Source: Streptomyces sp. NBC_01216 (lineage in GTDB: Bacteria; Actinomycetota; Actinomycetes; Streptomycetales; Streptomycetaceae). Taken from it: a stretch of 64,000 nucleotides of DNA. The notes beneath the pieces were generated by a model. The model did not search any database, was not told the origin of the DNA, and saw only the letters and a program-made list of their open reading frames with translations. How positions within the stretch are numbered: position 1 is the stretch's first letter; each line of letters starts with the position of its first letter. Positions 24,555 to 32,755 of this stretch are shown piece after piece. The stretch is taken from assembly GCF_035994945.1 (NCBI RefSeq), contig NZ_CP108679.1, positions 1-64,000 on the forward strand. The letters run 5' to 3'. Made by a program: the position numbers and the translations under genes.

Positions 24555-24600
24555 GGGCGTGTGGCGAAAGTGGCATCGGCGGGACCTTCGCCACACGCCC
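24555..24600. promoter_or_regulatory. 14-bp inverted repeat between two parts of the cluster
   Basis: GGGCGTGTGGCGAA (24555-24568) and its exact complement (24587-24600) surround an 18-base loop in the 258-bp gap between the aldo/keto reductase and aminotransferase genes. It may end the upstream transcript or bind a regulator controlling the downstream part. Confidence 0.6.
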
Positions 24601-24763
24601 TCAGGACTGTCCCGCGGTACCCGCCGGGCGCGCGACGACGGCTACGGCACCTCGCCGCGTTGTCGAATCGCCCGAATGCACCCAGTGCGAGCGCGACTCT
24701 CCGCCTTGCGATGCACCGCATCCGACGCCGCACGTCGATCCGCCGGGTACTGTGGGACAGGCC

Positions 24764-25753
24764 TCAGTCGGCGCTGTCCACCTTGGCCGGATCACGTTCG
24801 ACGACGGGGTCGAGGACCGCGTCGATGCGACGCATCAGTTCCGGCTCGATACGGATGCCCGCAGCCTTCGCACTGTCACGAATCTGCTCCGGCCGGGAAG
24901 CCCCCACGATGGCCGCGGCGACGTTCGGGTTCTGGAGCGTCCAGGCGACAGCGAGCTGAGCCGCAGTCAGGCCCAGTTCCCCGGCGATGGGGGTGAGCTG
25001 CTGCACCCGCTCCAGCACCTCGTCACGCAGGAACGCCTTCACCCAGCCGGAACCGGTCTCGTCCGCGGCCCGGGATCCCGCGGGTGGCGGCTGCCCGGGC
25101 AGGTACTTGCCGGTGAGTACGCCCTGGGCGAGGGGCGACCAGACGATCTGACTGAGTCCCTCCCGTTCGCAGAGGGGCACGATCTCCTCCTCGATGACCC
25201 GCCAGAGCATCGAGTACTGCGGCTGGTTGGACACGAACCGCTCCAGACCCAGCTCGCCGGCGAGCTTCATGGCCCGAGCGATCTGGTCCGCAGTCCACTC
25301 CGACACGCCGATGTAGAGGACCTTGCCCTGCCGGACGAGGTCGTCGAAGGTCTTGAGGGTCTCCTCCAGCGGAGTGCGATCGTCGAATCGATGGGCCTGG
25401 TACACGTCGACGTAGTCGGTCCCCAGCCGCGCCAGCGAGCCGTGGACGGCCTCGGTGACGTGTTTGCGTGACAGGCCGCCGTCGTTCGGCCCGGGCCCGA
25501 TCGGGAAGAACACCTTGGTGGAGATCACCAAGGAGTCGCGGCGCTGACCTTTCAGCGCCTTGCCGAGTACGGCCTCGGCGGCTGTCCCGGCGTACACGTC
25601 AGCCGTGTCGAAGGTGGTGATCCCGGCGTCCAGCGCCGCGTGGACGCATCGGACGGCCTGGTCGTCGTCGACCTGGGCGCCGTGCGTGAGCCAGTTGCCG
25701 TACGCGATCTCACTGACCTGAAGGCCGCTACGTCCCAGTTGTCGAAATTTCAT
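24764..25753 (-). CDS. Aldo/keto reductase
   Basis: Protein of 329 residues with the (beta/alpha)8 aldo/keto reductase signature: FDTADVYAGTAAEAVLGKAL (catalytic Asp and Tyr), LVISTKVFF (Lys), VDVYQAHRFDDRTPLEET (His), SNQPQYSMLWR and, for NADPH binding, IVGASRPEQIRDS. It belongs to the potassium-channel-beta/AKR7-like branch. Its start overlaps the end of the molybdopterin enzyme gene by four bases, so the two are co-expressed. A reduction of an aldehyde or ketone intermediate is expected. Confidence 0.92.
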   Translation of the reverse strand: MKFRQLGRSGLQVSEIAYGNWLTHGAQVDDDQAVRCVHAALDAGITTFDTADVYAGTAAEAVLGKALKGQRRDSLVISTKVFFPIGPGPNDGGLSRKHVTEAVHGSLARLGTDYVDVYQAHRFDDRTPLEETLKTFDDLVRQGKVLYIGVSEWTADQIARAMKLAGELGLERFVSNQPQYSMLWRVIEEEIVPLCEREGLSQIVWSPLAQGVLTGKYLPGQPPPAGSRAADETGSGWVKAFLRDEVLERVQQLTPIAGELGLTAAQLAVAWTLQNPNVAAAIVGASRPEQIRDSAKAAGIRIEPELMRRIDAVLDPVVERDPAKVDSAD

Positions 25754-27837
25754 CCGCAGTCCTCACTGCTCTCGTCCCCGCCCGGAGGCAGGAGGGTGAT
25801 CCGCACGCGGTTGTCGTGGAAGACGGCTCCGCCCCCCATGTCCGCGTCCCGCTCGTCGACGGTCGCGTTCGGTCCCGAGCCTCCGGTCAGCTTCGGCCAG
25901 TGGCCCTTGACCGTCATGGCGACTCCTGGGCGTACCACATCGTCCACCTTGGCCTGGGCCTCGAACATGCCCCGGCTGTTGGCCACCCGGACGCGGTCGC
26001 CGGTCGCGATGCCGCCCGCCGCGGCATCCCTCGGGTGCAGCACGACATAGGGCTGGCCGGCGCGCCGTCGCAGCCCCGGCTTGTTCCCGAACACGGTGTT
26101 GAGGAAGAAGTGGTTCGCCACGGAGACGAGGACAAAGGGGAAGGCGCGTGCCAGTTCGTCGTCAGCCGTCTCCATGGCCGGCAGGTACCCGGCCACCGCA
26201 TCGTGGCCGTCGGCCCGGGCGGTCTCCGAGACGAACTCGAGCTTCCCCGAGGGGGTGGGGAAGCCGTCGGCGAAGGGCACGTAACCCTTAGGGTAGTTGA
26301 GTCGTGCCCAGCCTTTCGCACGCAGCGTGTCCGTGGTGATGCCGGCCAGGGACGGATGTGGCGAGTTCAGCAGGTCGCCCGCCAGCTCCTCGTCGTCGGC
26401 GTACAGCGACGGTTCCGTCAGCTTCATGGCTCGGGCCAGGCGCCGGAACGTCTCGGTGGTGGACAGGCACTCCCCGGGCGGCGCGACCGCCGGTTCGTTC
26501 CAGGTGACGTACAGATGGCCGTAGCCATCGTGTACGTCCAGGTGCTCGGGCTGCATGGTGGCGGGCAGCACGATGTCCGCGTAGTCGGCGGTGTCGGTCT
26601 GGAAGTGGTCCATGACCACGGTGAACAGGTCCTCCCTGGCCAGGCCCTGGCGGATCCGGTTCTGATCGGGGGCACTGGCCAGCGGGTTGGCGCCGTAGAC
26701 GACGAGTGCCTCGACGGGAGGATCGGCGACCTCGAGGAGTCCCTCGGCCAGCCGTGTCATGGATAGGCTCCGCACCGGCCGGGTCAACAGGTCGTCCCGG
26801 TAGAGGGCCTCGCGGTTCCCGCCGAAGTGGCCATCGGTCGAGTAGAGCAGACCACCGCCGGGGCGTCGCCAGTCACCGGTCACCGCGGGCAGGCAGGCCA
26901 GGGTCCGCAGGGCATTGCCGCCCCCGGCCTGGCGCTGGATGCCCTGCGACACCCGGATGGCGGTGGGCCGGCTGTCGGCGATGCGCCGCCCGAGTCGGAC
27001 GATCTCCTCCTCGGAGACCCCCGTTTCCCGCGCCGTGCGTTGCGGGTCGAACTCCAGAACTCTCGCTCGGAACTCTTCCCAGCCCACGGTGCAGGTGTCC
27101 AGGTACTCCCGGTCCTCGGCACCTTCCTGGGCGATGACGTGCATCAGTCCCAGGGCGAGCGCCGCGTCCGTGCCCGGAAGCGGTGCCACGTGCTGGTCGG
27201 CCTGGGCGGCCGAACGGCTGCGGACCGGGTCGATGACGACAACATGGGCGCCGTCTCGCCGCGCCCGCTCGATCACCCTCCACAGGTGGTGGTGGGTCGT
27301 GAGGGGATTGCTCCCCCAGAGCAGGATCAGCCGGGAGTACTCCAGGTTCTCCGGGTCGATTCCCGTGCTGGTGCCGAGTGTGTACGCGAGCCCGGTGAGC
27401 CCGGCAATCGAGCAGATCGTCATGTCGTGGCGCGAAGCGCCCAGAACGTTCCACAGTCTGCTGCCGGCCCGCCCCTGCAGCCCTTGGAGAAACCCGAGGG
27501 TGCCGGTGCCCTGGTACGGCCAGATCGCCTCGCCGCCATGGCGTTCGATCGTCTCGGTCAGCCGCCGGGCGATCTCGTCGAGCGCGCTGTCCCAGCTGGT
27601 GCGCTCGAACCGGCCCTCGCCCTTGCGGCCGACGCGCCGCAGGGGGTGAAGCAGCCGGTCGGGGGCGCGCGTGTGGTCCAAGAACTGGTTTACCTTCACG
27701 CACAGGGTGCCCCTGGTGTAGGGGTGGTCCGGTGTGCCGCGCAGCGCGACGGCCTCACCGTCCTGGACGGCCACCTGCCAGCTGCAGCCGTCCGGGCAAT
27801 CGAGTGGGCAGGCCCCGGGCACGTGTGTCAGGCTCAT
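25750..27837 (-). CDS. Molybdopterin (bis-MGD) oxidoreductase with [4Fe-4S] site
   Basis: Protein of 695 residues of the DMSO-reductase superfamily. Cys10, Cys14, Cys18 and Cys46 form the Fe-S motif; molybdopterin-domain features follow (LLWGSNPLTTHHHLWR, VVIDPVRSRSAAQAD, LVVYGANPLASAPDQN, DYADIVLPATMQPEHLD) and the C-terminal barrel VVLHPRDAAAGGIATGDRVRVANSRG. No Tat signal is visible, so it is cytoplasmic. Such enzymes oxidise or reduce diverse substrates; similar cytoplasmic ones occur in catabolic gene sets. It overlaps dapF-like and AKR genes by four bases each. A bis-MGD enzyme inside a compact natural-product-like operon is unusual. Confidence 0.92.
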   Translation of the reverse strand: MSLTHVPGACPLDCPDGCSWQVAVQDGEAVALRGTPDHPYTRGTLCVKVNQFLDHTRAPDRLLHPLRRVGRKGEGRFERTSWDSALDEIARRLTETIERHGGEAIWPYQGTGTLGFLQGLQGRAGSRLWNVLGASRHDMTICSIAGLTGLAYTLGTSTGIDPENLEYSRLILLWGSNPLTTHHHLWRVIERARRDGAHVVVIDPVRSRSAAQADQHVAPLPGTDAALALGLMHVIAQEGAEDREYLDTCTVGWEEFRARVLEFDPQRTARETGVSEEEIVRLGRRIADSRPTAIRVSQGIQRQAGGGNALRTLACLPAVTGDWRRPGGGLLYSTDGHFGGNREALYRDDLLTRPVRSLSMTRLAEGLLEVADPPVEALVVYGANPLASAPDQNRIRQGLAREDLFTVVMDHFQTDTADYADIVLPATMQPEHLDVHDGYGHLYVTWNEPAVAPPGECLSTTETFRRLARAMKLTEPSLYADDEELAGDLLNSPHPSLAGITTDTLRAKGWARLNYPKGYVPFADGFPTPSGKLEFVSETARADGHDAVAGYLPAMETADDELARAFPFVLVSVANHFFLNTVFGNKPGLRRRAGQPYVVLHPRDAAAGGIATGDRVRVANSRGMFEAQAKVDDVVRPGVAMTVKGHWPKLTGGSGPNATVDERDADMGGGAVFHDNRVRITLLPPGGDESSEDCG

Positions 27838-28778
27838 GTGGCTCTCCTTCCGGACGGTCGTGCCCCCGCACCTTGATCAGTCAGTTCCTCGCGCAGTGAG
27901 GGCGAGAGGATGCCCCGCATCACCTCCCGCGTGGTCCCGGTCAGACTGACCCGGCCGTCCCGCGCCACGCTCACATCCACCTCGCCGCCGGGCATGCGGA
28001 CCCGCACGTCGCGACCGACGAGACCGCGCGCGTGCGCCACGGCCGCGGCAGCACAAGCCCCGCTGCCGGAAGCGGGTACCGAGCCTGCGGCCCTCTCCCA
28101 GACCACGGCCTCCAGCGTGCGGTCGTCGTGAACGCGGACGAACTCCACGTTGGTGCCCTCGGGGTGACGGGGATGCCAGGCGAGAGCGGGGCCCAGGCGC
28201 TGAGCCAGCTCCCCGTCGACCCGGTCCCGGAACACGACCGTGTGCGGAACGCCCAGGTGCAGGTCGGTGACGGTGACCACGGCGTCCGGACCTTCGCCGG
28301 AGAGCGGGACGGCGACGCCGAAGCCGCCGCCGTCCCGGTTCCCGCCCTTGCCCGCTTCGCCTTCGGCAGGGGCGAAGCGCGGCCGGCCCATGCCCAGGCA
28401 CACCTGGCCGTCGCGGAAGTCCGTAATCCGGACGTCCGCGTCACCGCCGCGGGTCCGTACCGTGAACGGCTCTCCCGTACGCCACGCCTCGACATGGTGC
28501 TCGGCGAGGTACAGGGCGAACATTCGCAGCCCGTTGCCGCTCATCCCGCACTCGCTGCCATCCGCGTTGAAGATCCGCAGTGGCACCGGGGCGCCGGGCT
28601 CGGGGCGTTCCAGCGGCCCGAGAAGAAGCCCGTCCGCACCTGCCCCGTAGTTCCGGTGGCAGAGCAACCGGACGGCCTTGGGCGAGGGCTCGTGGCCGAG
28701 GACGGTACTGCCGGTACGGCTGGGGTCGACGATCAGGTAGTCGTTGCCCAGCGCCTGGTACTTCACGAAGTCGACCAT
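27834..28778 (-). CDS. DapF-like (diaminopimelate epimerase family) racemase/epimerase
   Basis: Protein of 314 residues, starting at ATG 28778 with MVDFVKYQALGNDYLIVD as in family members. Both catalytic cysteines are present: Cys77 in NADGSECGMSGNGLRM and Cys242 in PASGSGACAAAAV. The family performs PLP-independent alpha-epimerisation; besides diaminopimelate, DcsC of the cycloserine pathway racemises O-ureidoserine. It is coupled to the molybdopterin enzyme gene. Streptomyces chromosomes carry their own dapF for the cell wall, so a replicon-borne copy in this operon probably acts on a pathway amino acid. Confidence 0.9.
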   Translation of the reverse strand: MVDFVKYQALGNDYLIVDPSRTGSTVLGHEPSPKAVRLLCHRNYGAGADGLLLGPLERPEPGAPVPLRIFNADGSECGMSGNGLRMFALYLAEHHVEAWRTGEPFTVRTRGGDADVRITDFRDGQVCLGMGRPRFAPAEGEAGKGGNRDGGGFGVAVPLSGEGPDAVVTVTDLHLGVPHTVVFRDRVDGELAQRLGPALAWHPRHPEGTNVEFVRVHDDRTLEAVVWERAAGSVPASGSGACAAAAVAHARGLVGRDVRVRMPGGEVDVSVARDGRVSLTGTTREVMRGILSPSLREELTDQGAGARPSGRRAT

Positions 28779-28798
28779 GAGCGAACTGCTACCGCCGG

Positions 28799-29500
28799 TC
28801 AGTTCTTCGGGCGGTTGGCGAGGGCCGCCTCGTCGTGCTCGTCGCCGTACCACTTGTCCTTCCAGCGGGAGAAGGCGACGATCACGATGTCCCGGTGGCC
28901 GGGCCCGCCGTCCGCGGACAGCACGTCCGTGACGTCGTGCTGGAGTGCCTTGTCGTCCAGGAGGACGGCCTGACCGCCCGCCAGCGTGCCGGTCCAGAAG
29001 GGCTTGTCAGCGCCCGGCTTCCACAGACGGGTCTCGCTGCCGCCGACGTTGTTCCGCCGCAGCACGGCGATCATGACGTACTCGTGTCCGTCGTGGTGCA
29101 CCCCCTCCGGAGTCAGCGGTCCCGGGCGCTGCCCGTCGGCCCTGGTCCGGTTCTGGTGGACGTTGATCTGCCAGTCCTCACCACGGGCCAGACCCATCGC
29201 GTCCGCACCGAGCGTGATCATCGGAGTGAAGTCGACGAGAATCGTCTCGTAGGTGCGGCGAATGCCGCCCCCCACCTTGTTGAACGTCTTGTAGGTGGTG
29301 TAGTCGCGCTGCGGGAGCTTCTCGTAGAGCCAGCCCTGGTCGCGTCCGGGTTCCGGCGAGAGCCGGTACTGCGCGAACCGTTTGAAGCGCGTGCCGTTGC
29401 CCATGTACGGGTCGAGCGGGAGGTCGTCGTAGCTCTCCAACATCTCCGGTGTGGCCGGAGGGAGGTCGATGACCGAGAACCCCTGAGGGCCGAGTGCCAT
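28799..29500 (-). CDS. Fe(II)/2-oxoglutarate-dependent dioxygenase (2OG-Fe dioxygenase family)
   Basis: Protein of 233 residues. The facial triad is readable: His135 and Asp137 in PEGVHHDGHEYVMIAV and the distal His188 in KALQHDV, with Arg212 in HRDIVIVAFSRW for 2-oxoglutarate. It fits the PF10014-type family, which contains free-amino-acid hydroxylases such as the isoleucine 4-hydroxylase. The gene lies 20 bases before dapF and 26 bases after the diiron-protein gene. Hydroxylation of a free amino acid is the natural expectation. Confidence 0.85.
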   Translation of the reverse strand: MALGPQGFSVIDLPPATPEMLESYDDLPLDPYMGNGTRFKRFAQYRLSPEPGRDQGWLYEKLPQRDYTTYKTFNKVGGGIRRTYETILVDFTPMITLGADAMGLARGEDWQINVHQNRTRADGQRPGPLTPEGVHHDGHEYVMIAVLRRNNVGGSETRLWKPGADKPFWTGTLAGGQAVLLDDKALQHDVTDVLSADGGPGHRDIVIVAFSRWKDKWYGDEHDEAALANRPKN

Positions 29501-29526
29501 GGCGCGGAGCCTTTCTGTCGGACCTG

Positions 29527-30573
29527 TCAGTGAGCGGCGAGTGCGGGCATGCGTTCGTCGAGGTAGCGGGCCGAGGAGTTGAGCCGCCACAGCGTCCCCC
29601 GGGCGATTGCGCGACGCATCCGCTCTGACTCGGCGGCCGGGACGACCACGTTGTGGAACCAGCCGGCTGCGTGTCGGGAGTCGACGGTGATGTGCAGCTT
29701 GTGGTAAACGATGCCGATGTCGGGAAGCCCGAGCCGCTCCCAGGCATGCACGACCTGCACGAAGCGGTCGGGCGCCAGCCATTCGGTCATGCCGAGGAAT
29801 CCGACGGCTTCCGGGTAGAGGTGCCGGTACCGGCAGAGGAGAACGGCGAGGTTCCCGGACAGCAGCGCGTTCGCGGTGAGTGACTGCTCCAGTTCGTCGG
29901 TGGAAATGTCGAAGACCTGGTAGATCTGGTTGAAGAGATGGGTGTGGACCTGTGACGGGTCCCCGTTTCCCATTTCGTCCCAGAAGTTCTCGGCGATCTC
30001 CATCTTCGCGGCACCGCTGGTGCCGACCTGCATCATGGCGAGCAGATCGTCGAATCGCCCGTCTACGACCGATTCCTGGATCACGTAGTTTCGCAGGTCC
30101 TCCGAGGCGGCCCGGTCGCGGATGAACTCGCGATAGTACGGGTGCTTGTAGACCCGGTGCTCTCGGGCGAGCTTCTTCAGCCACGAGAGGAAGGCGGCGG
30201 GCTCGGCCGGCGCGGCGTCGAGTATGCCGGGCTCCAGCTCGGCGTCCTCAGTGGCCACGGTGGCCTGTTCCAGTAGGCGGAGAACCTCGTGGACGGCCAG
30301 GGAGCCTTCGGCGTTGGCCCCGTCGGGCAGTTGCAGGGAAAGCCCGTAGATCCGGGACAGCAGCAGTTGCTGGCCATGGAACGCTGCCGGATCACCCGTT
30401 GCCGCCTTGGCGTTGAGCTCGCTGACGGCCGAACAGAGAGCCGCTCGCTTCCCGACGGTCAGTGACGTGTCGAGATCCTCTGCGGGACGGTTCAGCAGCG
30501 AGGATATTTCCTCGACCACCGGAAAGGCGTCCAGGCTTGGAATCTGACGGACTAAGTGGTCTGCTGTAGCCAC
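29527..30573 (-). CDS. Haem-oxygenase-like diiron (iron-containing redox enzyme) protein
   Basis: About 348 residues from the GTG at 30573, which has AGGAG five bases upstream; the ATG fifteen bases further up lacks a ribosome site. The C-terminal two-thirds fit the haem-oxygenase-like diiron fold: YVIQESVVDGRFDDLL, then ENFWDEMGNGDPSQVHTHLF with the characteristic DExGxG...H arrangement, and VYHKLHITVDSRHAAGW with another His pair. Relatives (SznF, BesC, UndA) carry out N-oxygenation, C-C cleavage or decarboxylation of amino or fatty acids. It is the first gene of the long minus-strand operon and, with the dioxygenase, gives the cluster two oxygen-activating iron enzymes. Confidence 0.8.
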   Translation of the reverse strand: MATADHLVRQIPSLDAFPVVEEISSLLNRPAEDLDTSLTVGKRAALCSAVSELNAKAATGDPAAFHGQQLLLSRIYGLSLQLPDGANAEGSLAVHEVLRLLEQATVATEDAELEPGILDAAPAEPAAFLSWLKKLAREHRVYKHPYYREFIRDRAASEDLRNYVIQESVVDGRFDDLLAMMQVGTSGAAKMEIAENFWDEMGNGDPSQVHTHLFNQIYQVFDISTDELEQSLTANALLSGNLAVLLCRYRHLYPEAVGFLGMTEWLAPDRFVQVVHAWERLGLPDIGIVYHKLHITVDSRHAAGWFHNVVVPAAESERMRRAIARGTLWRLNSSARYLDERMPALAAH

Positions 30574-30765
30574 ATTGTCTCCTGTCATATATCAGCTCGC
30601 CATGCTCCTGGCATGGTCACCGGAAGAACGCTAACTTCCCAGGTGATCAGAGATCTACGTCGCATCGGGATCTGTCGTGATCAGGGGTCTTGACGCGGCT
30701 GGTATAGGAATCGGTGCGCTGAATGGGGGTGGCGCGATGCGCGTGCGTCCGGCCCCGGCGAAAAA
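30574..30765 (-). promoter_or_regulatory. Presumed promoter region of the biosynthetic operon
   Basis: This gap precedes the diiron-protein gene. It is less GC-rich than its surroundings (ATATATCAGC and AACTTCC near 30590-30640), which fits a promoter, but no clear -35/-10 pair is assigned. A palindromic feel (TGATCAGAGATC ... GATCTGTCGTGATCAGG) is seen at 30641-30687 and may be an operator. Confidence 0.4.
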
Positions 30766-30802
30766 CGGCGGGCAACGGGCTCGTACGGCCCGCTGCCCGC
30801 CG
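30766..30802. terminator. Terminator after the EamA transporter gene
   Basis: CGGCGGGCAACGGGC pairs with GGCCCGCTGCCCGCCG around a 6-base loop, just downstream of the EamA stop codon at 30821. Confidence 0.75.
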
Positions 30803-30820
30803 TGTACGTGGCGCTCTGGG

Positions 30821-31834
30821 TCAGTCCTTGGCCCGTAGAGTCGACTGCGATGCGGGCTGATCGTGACCCAGGTCCGGGTCGGGGGTCCTTCGGGATGTCG
30901 CTCGGCCGGAGCCCTCGTCGACTGCGAGGAAGAGCACGGCGAACAGGAGGGTGGCCGTGCCGGTGAGCACGATCGCGTTCAGTCGCTCACCGAAGAGCAG
31001 GACGCCGATGACCGCCGCGGTGAGCGGCTCGATCAGGGCGACCACGGAGGCCGTGGTCGCCCGCAAGGCGCCGAGGCCGGCGAAGAACAGCGTGTACGCC
31101 AGAGCTGTCGGCGCGGCCCCGAGGTAGAGGATCAGGCTCAGGGTCCATGCCGGGCGTTCCATGTCGGGCACCAGTCCCTCCATCAGCGCCATCGGGAGGA
31201 GGCAAACGGTGCCCACCGCGAAGCCGGTCACCGTGGACTCGAACGCGCCGCTGCCCTTCTCCCGGCCGGAGAAGCGACCCAGGAGAGTCACGCCCGCGTA
31301 GCCTGCGGCGGACAGCAGCGCGTATCCGATGCCCAGGACAGGCGCCGGGCCGATACTTGCGTCCGCGCCCCCCATCAGCAGCACCAGGCCGACAACGCCG
31401 CACCCCACGGCGGCCGCTCCGGCGGCGCCGGTGCGCTCGCCCAGCGTGAGCCGGGCTCCGGCGGCGACCAGAACCGGACCCGAGCCCAGCGTCACCACGG
31501 TGGCCACGGTGAGTCCTGCCTGTTGCACAGCGGCGAAGTAGGCCGTCTGGTAAACCGCCAGCCCTAAGCCCGTGATCATGGTTCGCCGCGGGTTCGCCGC
31601 GAACGCCGCGCGCAGCGACAGCGCGTCCGACGGCCGCCGGGACCGTCGGACCAGGTGAGCTGCCAGAAGCAGCCCGAGTCCGCTCAGGAACCGCCAGAAG
31701 GACGTGGCGATGGGCCCGATTCCGCCCACGTCGTACAGTTCGGCGGCCGCAGCACCGCCAGTACCCCATGCTGTGGCCGCGATTGCGACGTAGAGAACAC
31801 CCTGCCGAACCGACAGGGCAGAAGAGGACTGCAA
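30821..31834 (-). CDS. EamA/DMT-family exporter
   Basis: About 337 residues from the TTG at 31834, which has AGGAG seven bases upstream (a TTG at 31849 is inside that ribosome site). It consists of ten hydrophobic membrane segments in two EamA repeats; GTGGAAAAELY, FWRFLSGLGLLLAAHL and, in the second half, ALAYTLFFAGLGALRATTASVVALIEPLTAAVIGVL (split over helices 8-9) are typical. The family exports amino acids and small metabolites. It is the divergently terminated first gene of the cluster and the likely export or self-protection function for its product. Confidence 0.85.
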   Translation of the reverse strand: MQSSSALSVRQGVLYVAIAATAWGTGGAAAAELYDVGGIGPIATSFWRFLSGLGLLLAAHLVRRSRRPSDALSLRAAFAANPRRTMITGLGLAVYQTAYFAAVQQAGLTVATVVTLGSGPVLVAAGARLTLGERTGAAGAAAVGCGVVGLVLLMGGADASIGPAPVLGIGYALLSAAGYAGVTLLGRFSGREKGSGAFESTVTGFAVGTVCLLPMALMEGLVPDMERPAWTLSLILYLGAAPTALAYTLFFAGLGALRATTASVVALIEPLTAAVIGVLLFGERLNAIVLTGTATLLFAVLFLAVDEGSGRATSRRTPDPDLGHDQPASQSTLRAKD

Positions 31835-31849
31835 CTGAGATCTCCTCAA

Positions 31850-32387
31850 TTGATTGCCGTCACGAATTCTTCGTGGGCAACCCGCGCAGCCACCCCCGGT
31901 AACCTGGGATGGCTATGCATGACTGCCCGCTCTATGAGGCGGGCGGCGGAGGTGTCAGAAACAGCTGCATGTGATCACCCTACCCGGCAGAGGGCGGGAA
32001 TCCCAGCAGCGGAACCGGGCATCGGCCGAGTGACGGCGGGGCCGCACCCACGGGTTCGAGGCGGTGCCGGGAGTCAAGGCCGGCCGTGCGGGCCGCTTCG
32101 ACGAGCAGGACCGGCCCGGGAGACGACCTGACGACCGTCGGCATGGACGCATTCTTGCTGCTCAGAGGCGCCTTCTGTTCTCCTGACCGCCTCCCGGACA
32201 GCCCGTTTCATAAAAGCGTGAGGCCAGGGCGGTCCGGGGTTGCGGCCGTGTACCCGCCCCGTGGCCACGGCCACCGGGGCAGGTGTGGTTCAGCCCCTCC
32301 CCGACGCGATCCCCGCCGACCACCAGCAGGCGTCCCGGGCCCGGCCGCTCGAACCCGTCGGCGTGTCCCCGCCGTTAGCCTGTCGAC
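31850..32387. other. Intergenic region
   Basis: No supported gene. The first 150 bases are relatively AT-rich with a GCCCGCTCTATGAGGCGGGC hairpin near 31925-31944, likely the leader of the EamA gene. The rest has no frame with good coding character and may be a breakpoint between the metabolic cluster and the plasmid backbone. Confidence 0.4.
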
Positions 32388-32640
32388 ATGATGGAGCGTG
32401 TCGTGCCCGGCCGTGCGGACGGCCTGATCACCCCGGAGGCCGCTGACGCGCTGTGGGTCGGGCCGCGTGGTGCCCACGCTCAGGGTGGGCGGCGGTCGGT
32501 GGGGCGTCGCGGAGCCCGAGCTGCGCCGGGCGGCCGTGGAAGTGGGCGCGGTGGTCGTGGACCAGCGGGACCTGGTCCGCGTCGGCCCGTTCCGCGGTGA
32601 GCCTGATGCCCCACCCCGGAGGAAGGACAGCTCCAGAAGC
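32388..32640 (+). pseudogene. Possible frameshifted hypothetical gene
   Basis: An ATG at 32388 opens MMERVVPGRADGLITPEAADALW; the natural continuation seems to be in the +1 frame from about 32465 (VPTLRVGGGRWGVAEPEL then VGAVVVDQRDLVRVGPF). Together they resemble a small plasmid protein broken by one frameshift. The similarity is to half-remembered Streptomyces proteins, so the call is weak. Confidence 0.25.
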
Positions 32641-32708
32641 CCCTCCCCCGAGGCGGCGACCTCGCCACGCGATTCGGCCCCGTCGACCCCACACAAGCAG
32701 CGTCGCCG

Positions 32709-32739
32709 ACCATCCCCGCGCGCGCGGGGATGGTCCGCG
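32709..32739. repeat. Solitary CRISPR-repeat-like palindrome
   Basis: ACCATCCCCGCGC with its complement GCGCGGGGATGGT forms a near-perfect 26-base dyad that resembles the stem of type I-E CRISPR repeats of Streptomyces. No second copy occurs at a spacer-length distance, and there are no cas genes in the window. Confidence 0.45.
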
Positions 32740-32755
32740 GGGACGAGGCTCATCG

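Noticed and set aside
22449..24596. One 715-residue minus-strand protein spanning the aminotransferase region and the cyclodeaminase homologue
   Set aside because: Only the last 310 residues are a protein family; the first 400 are the shadow of the aminotransferase gene in another frame. The GTG at 23381 overlapping the aminotransferase stop is the real start.
28799..30184. 461-residue protein covering the dioxygenase and part of the diiron-protein gene
   Set aside because: The N-terminal half is Arg/Pro/His-rich shadow sequence of the diiron-protein gene; the ATG at 29500 starts the conserved dioxygenase.
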